A DNA stretch of 64,000 nucleotides from Chondrosia reniformis (Eukaryota > Porifera > Demospongiae > Chondrillida > Chondrillidae). Made by a program: the position numbers and the translations under genes. The notes beneath the pieces are model-generated. The model ran no database searches, was not told the DNA's origin, and saw only the letters and a program-made list of their open reading frames with translations. The DNA lies in NCBI GenBank assembly GCA_947172415.1, contig OX359189.1, positions 4,850,501 through 4,914,500 of the forward strand, given 5' to 3'. This document shows positions 30,190 to 41,947 of this stretch, in pieces (within the stretch, counting starts at the first letter, position 1; each line of letters opens with the position of its first letter).

Positions 30190-30900
30190 TTTAAGCTTCA
30201 ATCTGTGACCCTGGTAGCAGAGAGGAAAGATACCAATTAGGTACATATTAATTAAATCAACATTACACGCACAGTTAAACTTACTTCTAAGCTTCGAATT
30301 CAATTAGCTGCAGCGAATAATCCTGACCAGAGAGGAAAGACACCAACTACATAATTAAATCAACATTGCACACACTGTCAGTACACTTACTTCAATCATA
30401 ATCAGCTGCAGCTAATAATCCAGACCAGAGAGGAAAGACACCAATTACATAATTAAATCAACATTGCACTCACAGTTAAACTTACTTCTAGGCTTCAATC
30501 AGTGAATAATCCTGTTACCAGAGAGGAAAGACACCAACTACATAATTTAATCAACATTGCACTCACAGTTAAACTTACTTCTAGGCTTCAATCAGTGAAT
30601 AATCCTGTTACCAGAGAGGAAAGACACCAACTACATAATTTAATCAACATTGCACTCACAGTTAAACTTGCTTCTAGGCTTTAATCAGTGAATAATCCTG
30701 TTACCAGAGAGGAAAGACACCAATTACATAATTAAATCAACATTGCACTCACAGTTAAACTTGCTTCTAGGCTTTAATCAGTGAATAATCCTGTTACCAG
30801 AGAGGAAAGACACCAACTACATAATTTAATCAACATTACACTCTCAGTTAAACTTACTTCTAGGCTTCAATCAGTAAATAATCCTGATAATAAATCAACA
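30190..30900 (+). repeat. 92-bp minisatellite inside CACTA
   Basis: About seven units marked by ACCAGAGAGGAAAGACACCAA. The central four are spaced exactly 92 bp (30518, 30610, 30702, 30794), the outer ones slightly longer and more diverged. A frame through it is open by repetition only. Confidence 0.95.
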
Positions 30901-31412
30901 TTGCACACACACTTCAAAGCTTTGGCAAATATACCCTAACTATAGCTATAGAGAGGAGAGTGTTTGAATAATCATGTAATCAACATCAAAAAAACTTATC
31001 ATCACATAGAAACACTTTTCTGAAATATTATTAATAGAATTTTCAAATAGTAGGCTTACAAAGAGTGCATGTGCCTCAATACTTACATTGTAGAATTCAC
31101 CATCACTATTTTGATGCATTTCCAATTTGAAATAAATAAACCAATCAATGAAGAGATTACATCATAGTTCATAAAATGGCTACCAATTAAATACCAAAAG
31201 TAAGTCACTATATAGCTGGAATGCTTACCGCCCTATGTTGTATGGTATGCCCCAATATTTCAATTTAAAGGGCCCTTAGGCACCCCATAAACGTGATACA
31301 CTATATAAATCCACCATTAGAAGCAGCAACAGTAAAATGGTAAATATAAACTGAGACTTAGTAAATTTCTAGTCAGATTAGCTATTAAAAGTTCTCTCAA
31401 TTAGTATGTTCT
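30901..31412. other. CACTA interior, no gene
   Basis: AT-rich spacer between minisatellite and the 3' end of the partner gene; possible 3' untranslated region on minus. Confidence 0.4.
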
Positions 31413-33516
31413 TTATTCTACTGCATGTCTTGGTGTGCTTTGTGATACTGGTGCTTCCTTTCCATTTACAGATACATCACTTATATCATTGTTGTCCCTT
31501 GAAGTTCCTTCTGGCACTGCATTTATGGCCCATTTAAACTTGCCATAGTCAGCTGGCTTTCTTCTGCTGGACACCTGTGATTTATCTCTGACTCTTAAAA
31601 TTTTTAACTGTTTTGCCCTCTTTGTTTCCAGTACTTTTCCCTCCTATATAAGTTGTCATTATATAAAAATGAAACATGTGATCCATATTGTTGAACATTG
31701 TAGCTGCATGAATGTGCATGTGGGTGCTTGAATGAATGCAGAATTGCACCATCATGCATTATTATACCCGTATACAAATCAAAGCTCTTCAAACCAAGCC
31801 AAAAATAAAGGCTGTACATGTGTATGCATTAGTGACAATAAAATTTTCATACTAGAAACTTAACAAATAATTATATAAGGGTCAATAAATTTTGTACAGA
31901 CACCATATATACCTCATCAAGCAATTTTTTTACTGAAGTAATTCGCTTTCTTTCCCATGGCAGGTGCTGTATATTAAAGACCCTTCTTCCCTCTTCATCT
32001 TCGTCACTGTGTTCGCTGGAGTGAACTTCAGGTTTCTGTAGTAGCTTCTTCAGTTCAGATTTTACTTTTGGGTCCCACTCTGTATATTCCAAAATATCCA
32101 ATCTTCTTTGCATTTTCTGTATGAATATATAATAGAGTATATAGGTATTACATTAAATGCAAAAAGCCTCGATCGCTGAAGGCTAAATATATACACAATA
32201 TTTAGCTAATATAGCTGATATTCAATACAATTACAGCCACTGATATCGATCATAAATTAGTTGAAATTTATCTTAGTATTTGGCAAGATAGCATTGTTAA
32301 TTGTTTCATGATTATTTGCCCACGTGAAGAAAGTGAATTGAGATGTCGATAACAAAAGTGAATCGATTTAACACCTTGAGGTGTCTGCAATCATGTACAC
32401 AAGTGGGTCAAGGTCCCCAAACACACTGGAATATATATATGGTGCTCAATTCAGCTGTATACAGTGCATATTATATTGTTAAGACTTTGACACTATATAT
32501 GCAGACTCAGCTGAAATAAAAACTCACTTCTAATATACGCCTTGTTCTTCTCGAATTTTGCCTATGGGCTTCCTTTTTCCCTGTTTTTTCTCTCCTCTGG
32601 TCATCTTTACTGCTTATAATGTACTGATGAAGGGCAGCTTTATAATATAAAGAAAATACTTAATTGTATATAATATTGATATCTTATATACATACCTTCC
32701 ATATCAGAGGATGTATATTTGTCTCCATAAAGCTCATTCATTTCCTGTATCACGCTTTCACAGATTTTTTGATTATATTCAGATGAAAAACTATATATTT
32801 TGTAGATATGATGACTATTTAATTAGCATGATTGGCATATTATGCTATATATGTATACTTTTCATCTGGGTTCCATTTTTTTCCAAGAGATTTGGCTTGA
32901 AGATTATATACTGCCCTTATACTAGTCTGCAATTAAGTGATAACATTATATATATAATACATATATGTACATCTAAATCATGAACTAGAACTTTAGCTCA
33001 TGTACTCACTGAACAATGCTTATTGGTAATTTTGATCTTCTTGCCTTTTTTGTGTATGCGTCTACTAGGTGTAGATTGATTATGATCCTTGCGCTCTTCT
33101 GCATTGAAATTCTTCCTTAATTTAATCACTTCCTTCTTTATTGTTTTCACCTCTTGCTTAAGATCTGCCACAGCTTCTTGAATGCTCAATAGGTGAGTAA
33201 TGATAATGTCATCATTTGCTTCCCCTTGCAGGATAATTGCTTCCTCCTTTAGAGTGAGCATACTGATTTCATCCTCACCTTCAGAATAGGTAGAGCTATA
33301 TTCATGGTACAAATCACTACTGCAGTCACATTCATAGTCAGAATCATCACTTGAGCAATAAAAATGGACTGGTACTGTAGGTTTGGTAACATGTGGTGTA
33401 GGTAGGCTTAGTTCGACACATGCAGCTTCAGGTGTTGAGCTTGGACCAGCATCATCAATACAGATTGCATGATTTGGTGAAGTGCTTCCTTCCCTGAATA
33501 GATCGTCACTATTCAT
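31413..33516 (-). CDS. CACTA partner gene, four exons, intact (345 codons)
   Basis: ATG at 33516. Exons 33516-33010, 32623-32528, 32116-31913 and 31643-31413 join with all introns in phase 0 and GT-AG borders (donors TCA/GTGAGT, GAA/GTGAGT, GAG/GTATAT). The stop is TAA at 31413. The product has a long acidic, Ser-rich N half (CSSDDSDYECDCSSDLYHEY), a coiled-coil-like heptad stretch around residues 110-140 (LLSIQEAVADLKQEVKTIKK), a Lys/Arg-rich segment (RRIHKKGKKIKI) that could be a nuclear signal, and a basic C part. No domain is recognised. CACTA elements typically encode a DNA-binding TnpA-like helper beside Tnp2, and this position and composition fit that role by inference. It is divergently transcribed from the transposase with 337 bp between starts. 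It carries no disabling lesion. Confidence 0.8.
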
Positions 33517-33853
33517 TTTCCAGCGACTGCATATATATAATGACTAGCAATAATTGAAGTACATAAATGGTATATGCTGAAAGTATAAGAATCAAATAGA
33601 TCAGCTGCAGTTGCTGTCTATATATATGTATTGACAAAATAATGCAAAAAATACATACAAACTACCTCACCTATAGTGAATTCTGCACTTGGCTTAGTTG
33701 GTGGGTAAAGATTTCTTTCAAGATATAAGCATGAAGGATTGCATAACAGAGCACATGGTTATAAAAATGGCTGTCAGTATATAGGAACAGAGTAAGTGCA
33801 TTCATATATATCACTTAATATATACTTTCATATAGTGTTTGTGTTTAAAATTA
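33517..33853. promoter_or_regulatory. Shared intergenic region between divergent CACTA genes
   Basis: 337 bp between the ATG of the partner gene (minus, 33516) and that of the transposase (plus, 33854). AT-rich with several TATATA words on both sides; presumed bidirectional promoter. Confidence 0.5.
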
Positions 33854-36800
33854 ATGCAGTGTGGCATGCATATGGAAGAAAACAAACCTGTGCCTTGCCT
33901 TTGTAAAAAGTGTAAAGGAGCATTAGTATCAAGATGGACTAAAACTAGACATGGTAAAATTTGCTCTCCTCTCACTAGTACTTCAGAACTAGGGTATTCA
34001 GTAAATCAAAAACCTGAACTGAACCTCTTTGATGAGAACTCCAGTGATGATGAAACTGTGCCGTTAAAGCTAGCAAGGACAGATGTATGTATATAGCTAT
34101 TATGTATCATGCAGAGCATATATATATGTAGGAGCAAGCACGAACATTAATGAGTCATGTATATAAGGAGGGCTGCATCACTTCCACTCATGTTTTGGTA
34201 TAAATTTAATTGTTAATTGTTAATTAATCATTGGAGTATAAACTTTTCTCATATATAGATATCAACATCTGAATCATTAATATTGACAAAAGCAACTGTT
34301 ACAGAAGATTTTGAATGCATGCCTCTGGAAGATAATTTGCAAGACCAGAATATGTCTAAATCAAAGGTATATATATATTATATATATACAGACTAAAATT
34401 AAAAAATATTAACTTTTAAATTGCCTGTCTTTCTTTCTTTTAAAGAGTGACCATTCTTTCTTGGAAGGCGTTCAATTGGGAGATGCTGTCGATATCAATG
34501 AATTATCTCATGAAGAATCTGAAACTGAGGAAAACAGTAATTGTAGTAGTGATTCTGACTGGAATTCTGACATTACCACTGATCATGAGGATCACACTCA
34601 GTCTAGATCTGTCAACCCTATAGACCTAGGCCTATAAGATAATGACAAAAATTCTGAACACAGTTCATGTGCAGACATTGCACAGGAAGAAAGCTTGGTA
34701 AAAAATATTCTAGACTTGGTTAAACAGATATACCGATGGTCCATAGCTTATCGTATTGGTTATAATGCAACCACAGCCCTACTCAAGATATTGTGTGCCT
34801 TTTTCCTTCTTATTTTACCAAAATCCACAACAGAAAAGCCTATTTTTCCTAAGAATGTTATTAAGTTGCAGAATGCAGTAGGATTTGATAAGGATTTGCA
34901 GTTTAACAAATTTATTGTTTGTCCCAATCCAGAATGTACTAAATTATTTGAATTTAGACAAATTTATCGAAATGAACATATTAATAAAGGAAAAACATCA
35001 GCTGAAATACTGCTACGTTCAAAGTTTTGCTATCTATGCAATGAGGCTATATTGAAGGAAAAAAGATCACCTGTGGGTATAATAAAATACACGCCACTGA
35101 AGCTGTACTGTTGCAGGAGTATTATTTTAGCAGTAGAGTCATTGTTGTCCAGAAATGATTTGAAAGACAAGTGGACTCAATGGGAAACTAGGGAGCTTCC
35201 AGATGTAGGATACCTGGGTGATATCTATGATGGCCAAGTCTGGAAAGAATTTGTTTCTGCCTCCAGTAAAAATCGCATAGGTTTGATATTAAACTGTGAT
35301 TGGTTTAGACCATATAAGAGAAGAAATCAATCCATAGGTGTCCTTTATTGCAGTATAATGAATCTACCCCGAAATATACGGCAAAAACCTGAGAATGTCA
35401 TTTTATTGGGCTTATTACCAGCTTTAGCAAAGGAACCTACCTCATTGAACACTTTTCTCAAACCTATAATCGATGAGCTAAAACATTTTCAAAAGGGAAT
35501 TGACCTATGCATAGGGGGCAAAACCGTGAAAACACAAGTATATATTTTATGTACCACATCTGATATTCCTGCTACTAGGAAACTATGTGGTTTCTTGGGA
35601 CACTCTGCTCGATTAGGATGTTCAAAATGTCTTAAGGAATTCTCCAGGCAAAGTTCAATTGGTAAAACAGATTATAGTGGTTTTCAAAGGTCAGCATGGC
35701 CTCTACGCTCTAACCAGCAACATCGACAAGCTGTAAGTAGTATACCATCTAACATAAGCAAAACAGCTAAGCAAAAGTTTGAGAGAAGGATTGGGTGTCG
35801 ATATTCTGCATTATTGGATTTATCTTACTTTGATCCTGTTAGATACCATGTTATTGACTTGATGCATAACATATTAGAAGGAACAGCAAAGAGAATGTTT
35901 CAATATTGGCTTGAAAATAACATTATACAGCAATGCCATCTTAAAAATTTAGAGAAAAGAGTAGAAAATGTAAAAATAGTTGGGGGTATGGGAAGAGTGC
36001 CAGTAGGGATAACAACAAATCATGGGAACCTTACAGCAGCAGAATGGAAAAACTGGACAGTAATCTATTCTCTCTATTGCCTCCAAGGCTTATTGCCTGA
36101 GATCCATCTAGCCTGTTGGCATTGTTTTGTTTTAGCCTGTAGGATATTAGTACAACCACTTCTATCTACAGCTGATGTAGTTAAAGCTGATGGGCTGTTG
36201 CTGGAGTTTTGCAAAAAAGCTGAAAACATCTATGGAAAGGCTTTTATTACACCTAATATGCATTTACATGGTCATCTAAAACAATGCATCCGAGACTATG
36301 GACCTCCTCAAGCCTATTGGTTATTTTCATTTGAGAGATATAATGGCATACTAGGTAGTTATACAAATGTAAACAAAAATCTTGAGGAGCAACTAATGGT
36401 AAAATTCCTTAGCATTTCCCATTCTGCTGCACTATGCTACACCACAAATCAAGTTGGTACAGCCTCAGAGCTTGATTTTACAATGTATTCCAACATGGAC
36501 ATGGATATAGAAAAAACACGCATTGTCACTTCTGTTTTCCTATCTGCAGCAACTAAACCTGTTAATAGTATTAATTGGAGGCAGTGTCACCAAGAGATAG
36601 AACTGCCTCCAAAATTAACAGAGAAGTCACAAAACATGGTATGCCTTGATTATGAGGATATGCATATTTTAGAGAGAAATTATTTAGCAATATTGCCTAA
36701 TGAACTATCAATTCTTAAGGATACAGGAAAACATTACCTTCCATCACTATGCTTTAAGTTTAAGTCCATTAAAATAGCATCACAGGTATTTGGGTCGTTT

Positions 36801-37181
36801 TCTCAATATCCAGACAGGTCGTTCATACTTGCTTCATGGGCCAATGAAGATGGAACCATTAATGTAACGAGTTATAATTTGAGAGCAGGGCAAATACAGC
36901 ATTTCTTAAAACATTCTTTCAGGCTAAAAGATATGTCAACAAAAGTGGAGAAGATATTTGCTGTTGTATCATGGTTCAAAGAGGTTTCAACTATTGAAAC
37001 AGAATTCCCCTTCAAAAGGCCATTAATAAATATAAGGAAAATTAATACCATTCCTCCAGGACCAGCAACATTCATGCCTGTTGAAAGGATATTTTGCAAC
37101 ATTGCAACTGCCAAAAACTTCATAAGACCAGCTTTTCATTCAGAAGTTGGTATTCCACTAGGACAGAAACACTGCATTTAA
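33854..37181 (+). pseudogene. CACTA Tnp2-like transposase, near intact, one nonsense codon
   Basis: Exons 33854-34084, 34259-34366 and 34446-37181 join in phase 0 with GT-AG borders. ATG 33854 opens a Cys-rich N terminus (CLCKKCKGALVSRWTKTRHG), as in Tnp2 proteins. An acidic linker follows, and TAA at 34635-34637 interrupts the frame. Downstream 828 codons are open: a Cys-rich module (FIVCPNPECTKLF, FCYLCNEA), the Transposase_21 core (LILNCDWFRPYKRRNQSIGV, IMNLPRNIRQKPENVILLGL), CGFLGHSARLGCSKC, then YHVIDLMHNILEGTAKRMF and the C-terminal MHLHGHLKQCIRDYGPPQAY and FSFERYNGILGSYT. This is the CMC (CACTA) order. Without the stop the protein would be about 1,024 codons. Either the gene is freshly dead or the stop is an assembly or sequencing difference. 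Confidence 0.9.
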
Positions 37182-37574
37182 AATAACCTAATTTCTACTG
37201 AAACACTATTCTTAATTCATATATAGTTTATAATTCCATGCACTAATCATAATAATAATGATGCTCCATTGCCCATGCAGTTCTCTTATTATATATATAA
37301 TTGCTTCAATTGATGTTTAAGAAATGTATTGGAAGTCATTAAAATTTTGACTTCTTGTGACCCTTATATAAATTACATGTACATGTTGTGCCTTTGTATA
37401 TATCAAAGCGATAGCAAATGATGCATTATCAATCTATATATGTATAGCATTTGAAAATGTACACACATACTCATGGATTGGAGTGTTCTAATAATAGCAG
37501 CAATTAGCTGGATGATCCAATCCTTAAAGATGTTGATAAGTTGCTTAAAGATCTGAAAGATAATCTTTCCTGCA

Positions 37575-37735
37575 TGTCTTTAATCTTACTTAAAGATTGT
37601 AAAGATACTTTTACTGTCTTTAATCTAACTTAAAGATTATAAAGATACCTTTACTGTCTTCAATCTAACTTAAAGATTGTAAAGATAACTTTACTGTCTT
37701 TAAATTTACTTAAACACAGTAAAGATTATCTTTAA
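37575..37735. repeat. 40-bp tandem repeat in CACTA right sub-terminal region
   Basis: TGTCTTTAAT(C/T)TAACTTAAAG recurs at 37575, 37615, 37655 and 37695, an exact 40-bp period. Likely sub-terminal transposase binding repeats. Confidence 0.92.
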
Positions 37736-37829
37736 GGATTTCTTTAAGCATCTTTACAGCCTTAAAGATGATATTCATTTACAGTGTATACGAACTATAC
37801 ATAATACGTACGTATATACGACTATGCTA

Positions 37830-38060
37830 TGTGGCCGTATTATACACGTAATATTTCGTTTCCTTACGTTTGCTTCCGATTCAATATAACAGCGTATATA
37901 CTCAACGAATACAGCAGTGTTCCCATAGGGATTCCCGCCTTGTAATAACTTCCCGCCTCCAAGTCACATAATTGTTATTTCCCGTAATGGCAGAGCAGAG
38001 CTAAGTTTTTTCGGAAGTGAATCTGAAGCGGCTATGAAGGAATTGGTCTAGAATCATACT
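37830..38060 (-). repeat. Dispersed repeat family B, copy 1
   Basis: Shares CCTTACGTTTGCTTCCGATTCA and GAATCTGAA(G)CGGCTATGAA blocks with 49990-50200. In the other copy this segment is contiguous with the unclassified gene start at 49.8 kb. Here the Tigger and CACTA elements separate the two. Confidence 0.8.
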
Positions 38061-38440
38061 TTCGCTACCGCAGTTTAGAGAATTTTTAGTTTATTATTTC
38101 GGCTTAGGTGTTTCTTCATACGAGCCTTCGCTACCGCAAGAAGTAAGATTTTCTGTCAAGTGTGTCTCCTTTATACGTGACTTTACCTCGCTCTCGAAGA
38201 AGGGACGTTCTACCAGAAAGCACTTAAGGTATATTAAAGAAAACATTGAAATAATGAAGTAAGTACAAAAATAACGTTAATTTAAAGTGTTCCAAGTAGC
38301 CGCATTTGACGCAAATGCGGTAAAATGTACGGTCCAATTTTGATGGATTCTTTATCACTACATGTTAAGTTCTGCTGATTCAGAAGCCTCTCTACGATCA
38401 TCTAAACACGGTACACCTTCGAGGCAAATACAGGAGGGCA

Positions 38441-38935
38441 TTAAGCTATAGTAAAAGAAGAAATGAGTAGCAAATATATAATATAAATGATTACGCAATC
38501 GCTTGCGACAGTCCTTAACATGCCTGTGATATATTCACTAATCATAAGTCCTCGGCCCTTTTCTTTTGGTCGTATTGCTCCTCTGCCTTCTGGATCCACC
38601 CAAGTAGTGCCTTGGGCATCATGAGCATTGAAAACGGTCTCATCATGATACAAGAAGATGACATAGCGCGACTATGATGGATCACCAGAATTCCATGAAG
38701 CAATCCTGTCTTCACAAATTGGTGGTGGCAAATGAACGGACTCCAAAAATCGCAGTTTCTGAAGAAAGGACTTCCTGTATTCTACGACATCTGGTCTCTC
38801 ATGCCCATCTGTGTAGCCTTGGTGATTGGGACGACTAGTAAACCCCAACTTCTTCATATAGCGGAAAGCTGTCAAATCTCAGATTTCTCTGGGAAATATA
38901 TCACCAAGGTTAAGTGTTTGCAAATATTCATTTAG
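38441..38935 (-). pseudogene. DDE-type transposase fragment, unclassified family, copy 2
   Basis: The minus strand reads AFRYMKKLGFTSRPNHQGYT, then ICEDRIASWNSGDPS, YHDETVFNAHDAQGTTWVDP with the first likely catalytic Asp, and GAIRPKEKGRGLMISEYITG. This is the part of the family that precedes the FDNSSGH block seen at 25.6-26.3 kb. A stop separates the two sub-blocks. The end of the second block is a possible donor (GCAT/GTTAAG). It could be the upstream exon of the 25.6-kb copy with the nested elements in between, but the intervening family gene makes a separate copy equally likely. Confidence 0.6.
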
Positions 38936-39099
38936 CCAGACTAAAGAAGACTTATGTTCACTACCGACAACAATTGAGTACCCTTTTTCTTTATATTTTA
39001 AAACGTTGCTTTCATCGACCTTCATGTCTGGCTTTGCTTCTACTGTTACTCCTCTTATGTGGAGATGTTGAAGTCAAGAGAATTGTGCTATTAAATTAA

Positions 39100-39590
39100 T
39101 GGCAAATTCTCAAAAGATGGCAATGAGTTGGTTGATTTTGTTAAGTTGGATTCTGCATGAAGGATGAAGAAACCTGGTTTTGCACTAGATGTCTATCCTC
39201 TTTGAAGAAAAAGAAGATTCCAGGTATTGCTTTGAATAATAACATACGAGTCCCATTAAGTCCCTAAGGAGTTGCAAGGACTCAACAGCTTAGAGGAACG
39301 CTAAATTTCATGTGTTACTCCTTTTATGAAGCTGGTAGTGCTACCACATGGATGCCAGAGGGCAATTAGGGGTCAGGTTTGTACATTCCATGGAGGCAAG
39401 AAAAGGCTGATTTGCTCCAACACCATGAAACCGCCATGGCTGTTTTCATTGCTCGTGAAGGTGATCTTAAAGTCCTTAATGCTCAACATGAAGCATTTAC
39501 AGAGGAAGTGCAGCGAGCAGTGCAACAGCTGCAGGCTGTACAAGATGGGCTGCTACTCTACACAAGGTTCAAGGTCTGTCATTAGATGCT
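39100..39590 (+). pseudogene. Helitron-type DUF6570 region fragment
   Basis: Frames in series read MKDEETWFCTRCLSSLKKKK, IPGIALNNNIRVPLSP, then KELQGLNSLEE, TPFMKLVVLPHGCQRAIRGQ and VCTFHG. The order C-x2-C, KIP-x-A, P-x-ELxxLNxLE and MK-x-VxLPxGxQ-x-x-xRGQV is the DUF6570 domain found before helicase and Rep modules in Helitron proteins. There are two stops and a shift. The following stretch (AREGDLKVLNAQHEAFTEEV) is unrecognised. Rep and helicase motifs are absent. Confidence 0.65.
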
Positions 39591-39599
39591 GGACCTGTG

Positions 39600-40140
39600 C
39601 GAAAAAGTGTTTGAAACATGCATATGCATGTCTTTTACACATGTTCATGTGACTGATACATGCCTTTGTAAGGTATGTGTGTCGTAGCAGACACTCTCCT
39701 GTGACAATTTAGCAGGATAATAGGTGTAAGAGCTAATACTTATAACAGAATAAGTAAGAACTGTGCATGAATGTATTAGCATTCTACAAAATGAGACAAA
39801 ATGTCTCCATGTTTGGGCCACTTTTGCACACTAAATTAGTGAGTACTTTATATTCACTTGGTCCAACTAACTGTATTTGGTTACAGTTCATTGGTTCTAA
39901 TTTTACAGGTTCCTTTAATGCAGGCACTTCAAAGACATGCACTAAACATGTCACACTGGCTACCACAGCCATTTGTACATCCTCCATTACATCCATGGCT
40001 GGTAACATGCTTACTGGCCCCTCGAAAGCAAACACCTCCCTGTGGGATGCATTCATGCCTACCTCTGCGTGGTGCATCCGGGGATCACCCTAGCTATTAG
40101 GGTGCTGCTAAATGGCATGAGTAAAGGTGACATCTATGAA
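39600..40140. other. No gene recognised
   Basis: Short overlapping frames at 39767-40100 have no recognisable content. Confidence 0.35.
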
Positions 40141-40144
40141 CTTT

Positions 40145-40290
40145 TTTAAACTCAAACTACCTGTTATGGAAATTTTCAAACTTACCATTTGAGGAAATTG
40201 AGAAGACACCATCATCAAGGATGATTCCTACCAAACTTGAGGAAGCTGCTCTCCGTAATGAAAAATTTATCTCACCACTTACTTACTACT
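40145..40290 (+). repeat. Inverted copy of exon found at 40940-41090
   Basis: Encodes FSNLPFEEIEKTPSSRMIPT and KLEEAALRNEKF on plus, nearly identical to the minus-strand exon at about 41090-40940. A stretch of repeat lies between the two arms. Confidence 0.85.
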
Positions 40291-40327
40291 TAAGTAGGGA
40301 TGTAAATTTTTAAGAATAACTGGAAAA

Positions 40328-40560
40328 CCCTATGAAATTTACCAGCCTTCTCACCCTGTGAAATTTAAAATTTCACAGGTTGTTATATTTCACATGTTTG
40401 GCAACGGTAGTGTAAGGTAATCTAATATAACAATTTCACAGCCCTGTTTGATTTAACCCTGTGAAATGTTTGCCGTAAGTTAACAGCCATGTGGAATGTA
40501 ATATAGCTTTTTTCACAGCCCTTTGAAATGTAGTATTTTAACAGACCTGTGAAATTAAAA
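40328..40560. repeat. Cluster of CCTGTGAAAT palindromic words
   Basis: About seven CCCTGTGAAAT or TTTCACAG words in 230 bp on both strands, including the perfect 25-bp palindrome at 40355-40379 (CCTGTGAAATTT, central A, AAATTTCACAGG). It lies between the inverted exon copies. Confidence 0.85.
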
Positions 40561-40870
40561 GTAAGTACATATTGTAAAAAGGTAAGCAATACATATACAG
40601 TACAAGTTACAATATACTAAAGTAATCTATTATAATATAAATAAATAATATAATTAATATAATATAAATAATTCATATGACTCCAGGAAAGGACCTAGAA
40701 ACAGAATGGGCATAGTATCATAACATTAGGGTATAAAACTCCTTTCAAATTAAGGGATTTTTCATTTAGGCAGGACAAAGTCTGTATATAATATAAATGA
40801 AGTATACTGATATATGCTATGCATTTGGATGCTGATTGATTTACTCACTATATTTATTGATATTTGTCTC

Positions 40871-41947
40871 CTAAGAAATTCCATTTTTTTGGCTTTTCTT
40901 TGCTGCCCTTTCATATGAGCACAAATTATCTTGGGGAGTAACCTTCCTTGATGGCATCTTCTCAGTAAGTGGTGAGGTTAGTTTTTCATTATGGAGAGCA
41001 GCTTCCTCAAGTTTGGTAGGGATCATCCTTGATGATGGTGTTTTCTCAATTTCCTCAAATTGTAAGTTTGAAAATGTCCATAAACATCTATCATTCTTTA
41101 CCAGTTCGTCAAAGTACAGTTTTCCATTTGCTAGTTCAGGAAGTTCAATGACTGCTAACAAATTTACAGAGGTAAGTAACAAGTCAGCATACATTTCTCC
41201 TTGATTGGCCTTCAGTAGTATTCCTCTGCCAATTCTATCACCATTGTGAAGAATACTGCAGCTTCTTCTATACACACAGACATATATGTATATAATAATT
41301 GAAGTCTAAACGTCAGAGATGAAACACTCACCCCTTGTTTGAGGAACTTGATTGCTCAAAATTTGTTGTCATTGTAAATGGAAAATCTGTCGACGTCTTT
41401 TGGGTCTTTAAATTGGTTTGTCCGATGAAGAAGATTGTGGCGATTCATCAACTTTGTTGACAGTTGCTGTCTTATTTCTTTTTCATGTCCACTCAATTGG
41501 TGTGAACTGGAATAGACATGTTGAAAGAACTTGTGCATTTGTTCGGTTGTTATCTGTTTAAAAAGTAAACATTTCTCCCAAATCCCTGCATGCTTAGATC
41601 CTTCTCGAAGAATGAGCTGCATACAGTAGCAAAGAATAAAAATCAAATTTCAAATTGTAAAACTTCTACAAATCAACTCACATCAAACATCGATTGTGCT
41701 GGGGTGGAAATCTGTCCTTTCCGCTTTGGCTCCAGCAACTCGGGAGCCGTAAACCGTTGCTCTGATAGTTCTGCAGCTCCTTGACTACCTTCACCGATGA
41801 CCGGTAATGGCTCACAATGAGGAATTGTAGATCCTGAACCGTTTTCTTGTGTAGTTCATAGGACAAAAGTAGTCTCATTAGAGTATCATAGTGGTCCTTA
41901 GTGAGAGTTACTGTCGATTCCTGGCTTGCCATTTCTTTTATTTGCAT
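40871..41947 (-). CDS. Hypothetical multi-exon gene (minus strand), possibly decayed
   Basis: Start at MASQESTVTLTKDHYDTLMR (about 41932). A donor GTTTGAT/GTGAGT near 41690 ends exon 1; an acceptor TATGCAG opens exon 2 (LILREGSKHAGIWEKCLLFK to about 41350), ending near AACAAGGG/GTGAGT; exon 3 covers 41275-40871 (ILHNGDRIGRGILLKANQGE to KKSQKNGIS). Frames inside exons 1 and 2 shift by one base relative to the splice sites, so either small indels or another exon structure applies. No domain is recognised. Exon 3 repeats in inverted form at 40145-40290, which suggests a transposon gene or a recently rearranged locus. Confidence 0.4.

Larger units (their letters stand above)
29814..37786 (+). mobile_element. 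EnSpm/CACTA transposon, 7,973 bp, TAT target duplication
   Basis: Left end CACAGTAAATG (29814), right end CATTTACAGTG (37786, reverse complement CACTGTAAATG), flanked by TAT on both sides (29811-29813, 37787-37789). CACTA elements make 3-bp duplications and begin CACTR. Sub-terminal regions are filled with short TTAAAG/CTTTAA repeats, another CACTA feature. Two divergent genes lie inside: a Tnp2-like transposase on plus and a partner gene on minus, plus a 92-bp minisatellite. Confidence 0.95.

Noticed and set aside
30502..30684. 60-codon repeat ORF in the CACTA minisatellite
   Set aside because: Open only because of 92-bp repetition; no independent support.
32620..32660. CTGATGA in the CACTA element, possible hammerhead
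   Set aside because: No stem II or GAAA in register; it is part of exon 2 acceptor sequence of the partner gene.
34695..34697. TTG at 34695 as transposase start
   Set aside because: The frame is continuous upstream to the stop at 34635 and, by splicing, to ATG 33854 with a family-typical Cys-rich N terminus.
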